Of a stretch of DNA of 8,672 nt, positions 4,046 to 8,672 are shown piece by piece. A program made the position numbers and the translations under genes. The notes beneath the pieces are model-generated. The model was given only the letters and a program-made list of their open reading frames with translations, was not told where the DNA came from and searched no databases. Source of the DNA: JAHFLQ01 sp964432465 (GTDB lineage Bacteria; Patescibacteriota; Minisyncoccia; UBA6257; WO2-44-18). The stretch's first letter is position 1. Every line of letters begins with the position of its first letter. The stretch is from contig CAYSNI010000010.1 of the NCBI GenBank assembly GCA_964432465.1, forward strand, positions 1 through 8,672. The letters are read 5' to 3'.

Positions 4046-4615
4046 CTATGATCTATTGTCTAGGGCCCCTCCTAATGTTTCTTCATCGGCAAATTCAATT
4101 TCGCCGCCGGTGGGGATGCCGCGGCCAAGGCGGGTAATCTTTTTCGCTGAATCTTTTAGCTCTTGAGTAATAATCGTGGAGTTCAGATCGCCGTAGGTAG
4201 TCGGACTGATCGCGAGGATTACTTCACTAGCATTTTGAATGGTCTTTAGTCGAAGTTTTTGCAGTGCGTTCAATATGCCGTCTTTTTTTAAATCACCCAG
4301 TACCAGGTAGCGGCCGTTGAATTTTTTGGTCTTCTCAAGCGAGATAAGATCAGTTTCCTTTTCCACAATCGCAATCAGGCTTTGATCGCGGCTGGGATCG
4401 GAGCAGATCGAGCAAATGTCCTGATTGGGCGTAGTTAAGAAGCAAAGCCGACAGCCGCTTAACTCGCCGAGACTGCTGACGGATTTTGAGATCTCGAATA
4501 CTTCATTCTTGCCGAGGTTAGCAATATAGTAGGCGAGGCGGGTTGCCTGGCGTGGTCCAATTCCCGGAAGTTTCGCGAAGGAGTCGACAAATTTTTTAAT
4601 TGGTTCTGGCAACAT
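4046..4615 (-). CDS. recR: Recombination mediator RecR
   Basis: 189 residues, slightly shorter than the usual ~200. Order of parts: helix-hairpin-helix FAKLPGIGPRQATRLAYYI (13-31); zinc finger C55-x2-C58-x9-C68-x2-C71; Toprim domain from SLIAIVEKETDLISLEKT (79-96) through YLVLGD (103-108); and the C-terminal TRLGRGIPTGGEIEFADEETLGGAL (161-185) typical of the family. RecR acts with RecO (and RecF) to load RecA onto SSB-coated single-stranded DNA at gaps. The Toprim stretch normally reading NPTVEGEAT is SPTTYGDLN (137-145) here, and the GG-LSP-GIGP segment is shortened to GDLKKDGI; the change is real in the sequence but its effect is unknown. A TGA lies in frame two codons upstream, fixing the start at 4615. 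No Shine-Dalgarno is seen. dnaB lies upstream across a repeat-rich gap. Confidence 0.96.
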   Translation of the reverse strand: MLPEPIKKFVDSFAKLPGIGPRQATRLAYYIANLGKNEVFEISKSVSSLGELSGCRLCFLTTPNQDICSICSDPSRDQSLIAIVEKETDLISLEKTKKFNGRYLVLGDLKKDGILNALQKLRLKTIQNASEVILAISPTTYGDLNSTIITQELKDSAKKITRLGRGIPTGGEIEFADEETLGGALDNRS

Positions 4616-4620
4616 ATTTC

Positions 4621-4731
4621 AGTTTTAAGTTATTAGTTTTAAGTTCCGCTCGTAAACTCGCTCCTAAGTTTAAATGTATTTATTTTAAATAATGCACTTA
4701 TCGACTACTGAGCTAGTTTTAAGTTATTAGT
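4621..4731. repeat. 17-bp direct repeat in the recR-dnaB gap
   Basis: AGTTTTAAGTTATTAGT occurs at 4621-4637 and again, identical, at 4715-4731. A 15-base version (CAGTTTTAAGTTATT, 4620-4634) recurs at 6115-6129 inside the start of dnaB. The stretch between the two copies (4638-4714) is AT-rich and has no gene or clear terminator that I can see. Confidence 0.75.
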
Positions 4732-4803
4732 CATTAGTTATCAGTCATAGGTCATCAGTCATCAGTCATAGGTCGTTAGTCATCAGTCATAGGTCATAAG
4801 TTA
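4727..4803. repeat. Array of eleven degenerate 7-bp repeats
   Basis: Eleven uninterrupted heptads of the form TNRGTNR: TTAGTCA, TTAGTTA, TCAGTCA, TAGGTCA, TCAGTCA, TCAGTCA, TAGGTCG, TTAGTCA, TCAGTCA, TAGGTCA, TAAGTTA. A higher 21-bp period is visible because the pair TCAGTCA-TAGGTC recurs at 4741, 4762 and 4783. The last heptad contains the dnaB stop codon. It lies between dnaB and recR. Confidence 0.85.
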
Positions 4804-6144
4804 GGCCTGGCGAGTGTCCAAGTCTTTGAAGCTGGCTTTTTCAGCGTCAAAAAACATTTCAAATTCGCCAAGCGGTCCGTTGCGATGCTTGGCAACATTA
4901 AAGATGGCGATGTTGCGGTTAGGATCATCCTGGCTGTTGGTGCCTTTTCTGGACATGAGCACAACAACGTCGGCATCTTGTTCAATAGAGCCGGATTCCC
5001 GAAGATCGGAAAGTCTTGGAGCTCGGCTGTCACGTTGCTCAACGGCGCGGGAAAGCTGGGAAAGCGCGATCACCGGCACATTCAGCTCGCGGCCGAGTGC
5101 CTTCAGGTTTCGGGAAATTTCAGTAATCTGTTGGACGATGTTGTCGTTGTTTAATCTAGGTTGAATTAGCTGTAGGTAGTCCACCACGATAGCGCTCAAT
5201 CCGTGCTCAGCTTGTAGGCGACGAGCCATGGATCGCATCTGGAGGATGTTCGGGGACGGCGTATCGTCGATGAAGATCGGGGCTTGAGAAAGACGGTCAT
5301 AGGCAACTTGAAGAAGCGGCATGTGTTCCTCCTCATTTAAACGGCCACTGCGGAGTTGCCAGAGGGGCACGCCGGCCTCCGCGGACACTAAGCGGTCCAG
5401 AATCTGATCCTTGCTCATTTCCAGCGAAAACACGCCGACCGGTTGTTTTTCTCGAACGCCAATATGGCGGGCGATGTCGAGGGCGAAAGAAGTCTTACCG
5501 ACGGAAGGCCGGGCACCGATGACGATGAAGTCCGAGGCGCGGAGGCCGGATAGAATGTTGTCCAATTTTTGAAATCCGGTTGTCAGACCGCCCGGTCCGA
5601 GCTCGCCGCGTTGCAGTTTATCAATACGATCAATTGTTTTTGGCAGTTCATCACGAACGTGAGTAAATTTTTGAGAAACAGAACGCTGGGAGATAGAAAA
5701 AATTCTCTGCTCAATGTCGTCCAATGCTCCTTCCAGATCGTCGCCGATGTTGAAGGCTTTTTCGGTAATATCGGCTGACGCGGTAATTAGGTCCCGGAGG
5801 ACCTTTTTCTCTTTGACGATCTTCGCGTAGTTTGTGACGTGCGAAGCGGTCGGGACCGAGTCCATTAATTTACTTAAATAGGTCGAGCCGCCGATATCTT
5901 TCAGGAGGCCGCGTTCTTTTAGCGCGCTGGAGATGGTGATGATATCAATCGGCTGGTGTTTCTCGTAGGTTTGCAGAATGGCACTGTAAATTTCTCCGTT
6001 TTGCGGATGATAAAAATCATGCGACTGCAAAATATCCGCGACTTGGATGATGGCGTTCTTATCAATTAATAGAGCGCCAAGAACGGAGTTCTCGGCCTCG
6101 ATGTTTTGCGGGGGCAGTTTTAAGTTATTTTTCTGTGTGGCCAT
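4801..6144 (-). CDS. dnaB: Replicative DNA helicase DnaB
   Basis: 447 residues, full length, no intein. The N-terminal domain begins LPPQNIEAENSVLGALLID (10-28), followed by a linker to about 185. The RecA-like ATPase has Walker A GARPSVGKTS (210-219), the conserved FSLEMSKDQ (239-247), Walker B IVVDYLQLI (319-327, Asp322), LSQLSRAVEQR (361-371), SDLRESGSIEQDAD (379-392) and the arginine-finger region AKHRNGPLG (418-426). DnaB forms the hexamer that unwinds DNA at the replication fork using ATP and recruits primase. ATG at 6144 gives the normal family start; there is no Shine-Dalgarno. A plausible promoter lies just upstream, after the cysS-side hairpin. The gene runs in the same direction as recR, with the heptad array starting on its stop codon. 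Confidence 0.98.
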   Translation of the reverse strand: MATQKNNLKLPPQNIEAENSVLGALLIDKNAIIQVADILQSHDFYHPQNGEIYSAILQTYEKHQPIDIITISSALKERGLLKDIGGSTYLSKLMDSVPTASHVTNYAKIVKEKKVLRDLITASADITEKAFNIGDDLEGALDDIEQRIFSISQRSVSQKFTHVRDELPKTIDRIDKLQRGELGPGGLTTGFQKLDNILSGLRASDFIVIGARPSVGKTSFALDIARHIGVREKQPVGVFSLEMSKDQILDRLVSAEAGVPLWQLRSGRLNEEEHMPLLQVAYDRLSQAPIFIDDTPSPNILQMRSMARRLQAEHGLSAIVVDYLQLIQPRLNNDNIVQQITEISRNLKALGRELNVPVIALSQLSRAVEQRDSRAPRLSDLRESGSIEQDADVVVLMSRKGTNSQDDPNRNIAIFNVAKHRNGPLGEFEMFFDAEKASFKDLDTRQA

Positions 6145-6166
6145 CGCTGATTGTCGTTACTTCTTC

Positions 6167-6196
6167 ATAGTACTCGTATTAGAAGAGGTTAAACAA
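6167..6196 (-). promoter_or_regulatory. Candidate dnaB promoter (TTGTTT-18-TACTAT)
   Basis: On the minus strand, TTGTTT (fwd 6191-6196) and TACTAT (fwd 6167-6172) are separated by 18 bp, with a leader of about 17 bases to the dnaB ATG. Both hexamers are imperfect, so this is moderate evidence. Confidence 0.45.
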
Positions 6197-6226
6197 TAGC
6201 GAAAGGGGATAAGGTGTGTGGAACTG

Positions 6227-6309
6227 ACCGCCGCCTATCTAACCAAGAGTGCGCTCCGGGCCGCTAGGCCAAGTGACACCCTCTTGGGTAAGATAGGCGG
6301 CGGTTTTTT
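6227..6309 (+). ncRNA. Long hairpin with U-run between dnaB and cysS; candidate + strand structured RNA or terminator
   Basis: A perfect 14-bp stem (ACCGCCGCCTATCT at 6227-6240 with its complement at 6291-6304) encloses a second stem CCAAGAG/CTCTTGG (6243-6249, 6281-6287) and a GC-rich apical region in which GGCC at 6259-6262 can pair with GGCC at 6267-6270. Right after the outer stem come six T residues on the + strand (6304-6309) and a further T-run at 6317-6323. On the minus strand the hairpin is preceded by A residues and followed by no T-run, so it does not look like the terminator of cysS. No + strand gene lies upstream and I find no convincing + promoter at 6150-6225. It may be a small RNA with an intrinsic 3' end, a terminator for antisense transcripts, or a mobile palindromic repeat. 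I do not recognise an Rfam-type family. Confidence 0.5.
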
Positions 6310-6314
6310 GGGTA

Positions 6315-7688
6315 TTATTTTTTGTTTGGCCAGAGAAACGGGCCGGCTGGCGTGTCTTCTATTATGTAACCCGCCTCCTCTATCTGCTTGCGCAAAACGT
6401 CAGAGTCCTCAAACTGCTTAGAAGTCCTAAACTGCTCCCGTTTCTTAGCCAGCGAGTATATTTTTGAAGGGATAGAGGCGGTTTCTATTTTTACCCCGAA
6501 CATTCCTAGTTTACCCAGGAGCCATTTTTGAATAAGTGCGGCGTTTTTCGAGCCCAGCATCCAAAAATTTTTATTAACTGAGTTTATGTAAGTAAATAAA
6601 ACTGCCAGCGCGCCAGGCGTGTTAAAGTCGTCATCAAGTAAGCCTCTAAACATCTGGTCGTAACTCGTGAGATCAAGGCGGGGGACGCGGTTGTCACCAT
6701 TAACCATTCCGAGTTTCGCGATAAACTGACCGATGCCGTCCAGCGCTGTGCTGGCCTGAAGCGCGATCTCCTCGCTGTAATCGATTGGCGATCGGTAGTG
6801 GTGCTGGAAAGTGAGGAAGCGGAGCGTATCCACGGAATAACTTTTCAGAAAATCTTCCACGGTGATGAAGTTTTTAAGACTCTTTGACATCTTCTCTCCG
6901 TCGACCATCACGAAGCCGACGTGCATCCAGGTTTTAACGAACGGGGCCAGGCCGGAGGAGGCTTCTTGTTGAGCAATCTCTGATTCATGGTGAGGGAATT
7001 TTAAATCCATACCGCCTCCGTGGAGATCATATTGCGGACCGAAGTATGTCTCGGTAATTGCCGTATCTTCAATGTGCCAGCCGGGACGGCCTTCACCCCA
7101 AGGCGATTTCCAGCTCGGTTCGTAGTCGTGTTGTTTGAATTTCCAGAGCGCGAAATCCATCGGATCTTTTTTTTCCGCGTCGGGTTCAATCCGCCAGCCC
7201 GGGCGCAGTTCGTCGAGGTTCTGCTTAGAAAGCTTTCCGTAGGCGGGGAATTTTTTAATTTCAAAATACACGCCGTGCGGAGTTTTGTAGGCAACTCCCT
7301 TATTGATTAATCGCTGAATTTGTTGGATAATTTCTTTAATGTGGTCGCTGGCGCGCGCGTAATTGTCCACGCCGCTCACTCTGATCGTCTTCATAGTGGT
7401 CAGGTAAATTTTTTCATTCTTTTTTGCCACCTCTCTCGGTGTAAGATTTTTTTCGCGCGCCCTCTCAATAATTTTGTCGTCAACGTCAGTGATATTCTGG
7501 AGGTATTTTACACGCCAGCCACTGGATTTTAGGTATTTTTTTACGAAATCAAAAACAATTGCTACGCGAGCGTGTCCGAGATGGGGCAGGTCGTAAACGG
7601 TTGGGCCGCAAACGAAGAGCTTTAACGGGCCGCGTTTCGGCGGTTCGAGAACTTCCTTTTTACCGGATAGAGTATTATAGATTTGCAT
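6315..7688 (-). CDS. cysS: Cysteinyl-tRNA synthetase
   Basis: 457 residues, near the normal ~460. Class I catalytic domain: CGPTVYDLPHLGHAR (27-41) with the HIGH-like HLGH at 36-39, and KMSKS at 266-270 (GEKMSKSLKNF). The zinc site that selects cysteine normally uses Cys, Cys, His and Glu. Here C27, H233 and E237 (FPHHESE) are present, but the second Cys, expected in PGWHIEC, is Asp208 (PGWHIEDTAI). The rest of that block, DLHGGGMDLKFPHHE, is intact, so the enzyme is probably active with an Asp ligand or altered metal site. The C-terminal DALR and tail regions are present. It charges tRNA-Cys in the cytoplasm. ATG at 7688 gives the family start MQIYNTLSGKKE. No Shine-Dalgarno and no clear promoter are visible in the heptad-filled gap to the corA relative, so it may be read through from there. 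Confidence 0.97.
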   Translation of the reverse strand: MQIYNTLSGKKEVLEPPKRGPLKLFVCGPTVYDLPHLGHARVAIVFDFVKKYLKSSGWRVKYLQNITDVDDKIIERAREKNLTPREVAKKNEKIYLTTMKTIRVSGVDNYARASDHIKEIIQQIQRLINKGVAYKTPHGVYFEIKKFPAYGKLSKQNLDELRPGWRIEPDAEKKDPMDFALWKFKQHDYEPSWKSPWGEGRPGWHIEDTAITETYFGPQYDLHGGGMDLKFPHHESEIAQQEASSGLAPFVKTWMHVGFVMVDGEKMSKSLKNFITVEDFLKSYSVDTLRFLTFQHHYRSPIDYSEEIALQASTALDGIGQFIAKLGMVNGDNRVPRLDLTSYDQMFRGLLDDDFNTPGALAVLFTYINSVNKNFWMLGSKNAALIQKWLLGKLGMFGVKIETASIPSKIYSLAKKREQFRTSKQFEDSDVLRKQIEEAGYIIEDTPAGPFLWPNKK

Positions 7689-7689
7689 G

Positions 7690-7757
7690 TTAGTAATTAG
7701 CGATTAGCGACTAGCGACTAGTATTCCCACCTATTCGCTAACTACTAGTTGCTAGTG
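7690..7757. repeat. Head-to-head heptad arrays forming an imperfect hairpin
   Basis: From about 7690 run TTAGTAA, TTAGCGA, TTAGCGA, CTAGCGA, CTAGTAT. After the 10-base centre (TCCCACCTAT region) the series returns inverted: TTCGCTAA, CTACTAG, TTGCTAG, TGGCTAA. The two halves are roughly complementary, so the gap between the corA relative and cysS can fold back. The heptads share the NTAG/TTAG core with the 4727-4803 array but have a different variable part. Confidence 0.7.
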
Positions 7758-7763
7758 GCTAAA

Positions 7764-8672
7764 TCATAACCATTTCTTTTTCTTAAAGAAGATTACCATG
7801 CCGACGACGATTACCCCCAAAATAAGGAAGATTGTCCAGAATCGAGCCGGGGTGGCGGTCACGAAATTGCCGATGAAGTCGACCGAGATGAGGGACACAA
7901 AAATACCGAGCGGAATGGCAAGGAAGGCGAGAATCGTAAAGCGTTGCATCACCTTGTTAGTCTTAGCACTTAAGAGCTGTCCGTTAGTTTCTTCCAGGGC
8001 CTCGATTGTCGCTTGATAGTTTTCCACGTGCTGGGTGACTTTAGAATAGTCTCCGGCCAGATCGGAAAGATAGATACCAATTTCTTCCCCCCAAAATTTT
8101 CTTCCGGTTTCAATCAGAGAGCCGAGCAGGATCTCTTGTGGCGCGCTAATTACGCTATAATCGAGAATGTCCCGTTTAGCATAGGAAATTTTTTCTAGCA
8201 TCGCGTCCTCATTTCCTTTGAAAATTTCTTCAGAAATAGTTCGAATGTTGTCTTCAACGTGGCGGAGTTGTCGTAGTGCGAACTGAATGATCTCTTGGAT
8301 GATAAAGTATACACACAGCGCGCTACTTGCTAGCGCCTTTGTTTTGAAGTGGGGATTGTTGTTGAGCGAGCGCATAAACGCGTCCATCGGTTCAAGGTCT
8401 TCATAGTGTACAGTGATCACGCTGTTCTTGGTTATTAAAAAATCTACTTCCGCGCGGCGGGAAGTTCTCAAGCTTTTGTCATAAATTGGAAGATGGTAGG
8501 TAAGAAAAAGATAACTGGGATTAAATTCTACCCGCGAGCGATTGGATAAATGCAGGAGCTCATCCAGAATGATCGGGTGGAAATTGTGTCGTTTCTTTAA
8601 AAAATCGATATCCGCCTTAGTCGGTTTAAGAATATCGATCCAGGTTACTTTAGGAGATTTTGTTATCCACAT
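7764..8672 (-). CDS. CorA-like divalent cation transporter lacking the GMN motif (start at or beyond window edge)
   Basis: 302 residues visible. The N-terminal domain (about 1-135, with VTWIDILKPTKADIDFLKKRHNF and a YLFLTYHLPIY beta segment) and the long helical stalk (about 137-245, ending LEETNGQLLSAKTNKVMQRFTILAF) match the CorA family (Mg2+/Co2+/Ni2+ channel, pentameric, with a two-helix membrane part). Helix 1 is about 246-264, helix 2 about 278-296, followed by the KKKKWL tail typical of CorA ends. The signature GMN that should follow helix 1 is absent; the loop reads SVDFIGNFVTATPARFW. The transport activity and ion are therefore uncertain and I do not assign corA. An ATG occupies the last three bases of the window, but the frame may continue upstream, so the N-terminus may be longer. 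The stop is TGA at 7764-7766, read as a normal stop. Confidence 0.9.
   Translation of the reverse strand: MWITKSPKVTWIDILKPTKADIDFLKKRHNFHPIILDELLHLSNRSRVEFNPSYLFLTYHLPIYDKSLRTSRRAEVDFLITKNSVITVHYEDLEPMDAFMRSLNNNPHFKTKALASSALCVYFIIQEIIQFALRQLRHVEDNIRTISEEIFKGNEDAMLEKISYAKRDILDYSVISAPQEILLGSLIETGRKFWGEEIGIYLSDLAGDYSKVTQHVENYQATIEALEETNGQLLSAKTNKVMQRFTILAFLAIPLGIFVSLISVDFIGNFVTATPARFWTIFLILGVIVVGMVIFFKKKKWL

Noticed and set aside
4727..4803. Heptad array as a CRISPR array.
   Set aside because: Units are 7 bp, contiguous and without spacers, and no cas gene is present.
6227..6309. Hairpin between dnaB and cysS as a tRNA, SRP RNA, T-box or tmRNA.
   Set aside because: No cloverleaf can be drawn on either strand, and the SRP GGAA tetraloop motif, T-box antiterminator sequence and tmRNA ends are all absent.
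6218..6421. + strand 67-codon frame crossing the dnaB-cysS hairpin.
   Set aside because: It runs through both arms of the hairpin and then antisense into cysS; no ribosome binding site and no recognisable protein.
7020..7532. + strand frames opposite cysS.
   Set aside because: They are shadows of a strongly conserved synthetase on the minus strand.
8150..8162. TATAAT on the + strand inside the corA relative as a promoter.
   Set aside because: No TG extension, no -35 at the right distance and no + strand gene downstream; probably coding coincidence.

Overview
The window reads as a chromosomal segment of an ultra-small, uncultivated bacterium of the Candidate Phyla Radiation (Patescibacteria). 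This assignment is inference. It rests on: a GC-rich self-complementary element (arms GCCTGCCTGCC, 4024-4045) of a kind I associate with Parcubacteria-like genomes; degenerate 7-bp repeat arrays in intergenic DNA; small membrane proteins of CPR type; a CorA relative without the GMN motif; scarce Shine-Dalgarno sequences; and extended -10 promoters (TGCTATAAT) placed 7-8 bp before start codons. TGA acts as a stop (CorA end), so the Gly-UGA code of Gracilibacteria/Absconditabacteria is not indicated. No phage, transposase, CRISPR array or toxin-antitoxin pair is visible.

Layout. 1-421 (+): C-terminal part of a charged, unrecognised protein, ending in a perfect bidirectional terminator. 458-700 (-) and 788-1366 (+): divergent genes for a Cys-rich two-helix membrane miniprotein and a six-helix membrane protein. 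1374-1448 (-): a CAU-anticodon tRNA with its own terminator and promoter; its -35 lies on the same 7 bp as the -35 of the divergent histidine phosphatase gene (1537-2091, +). 2088-2798 (-): family 2 glycosyltransferase, sharing its stop with the phosphatase and overlapping starts with the next gene. 2791-3442 (+): three-helix membrane protein and ribosomal protein L21, closed by a bidirectional terminator. 3476-3640 and 3712-3963 (-): two tiny membrane proteins, the only genes here with strong Shine-Dalgarno sites; the first has a dyad operator inside its promoter. 4046-8672 (-): recR, dnaB, cysS and a corA relative, all on the minus strand, separated by repeat-bearing gaps. The dnaB-cysS gap also holds a long hairpin with a U-run oriented to the + strand.

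How the genes fit together: the recognisable genes are housekeeping (replicative helicase, recombination mediator, Cys-tRNA synthetase, L21, one tRNA, divalent-cation transport, cell-surface glycosylation). Around them sit five small membrane proteins of unknown function. I see no multi-gene specialised system. The items most worth a second look are the tRNA with a swapped 19:56 elbow pair, the shared palindromic -35, the operator-controlled 54-residue protein, the Cys-rich miniprotein, the dnaB-cysS structured element, and the heptad arrays. No gene-free stretch exceeds 300 bases; the longest are 4616-4800 and 6145-6314.
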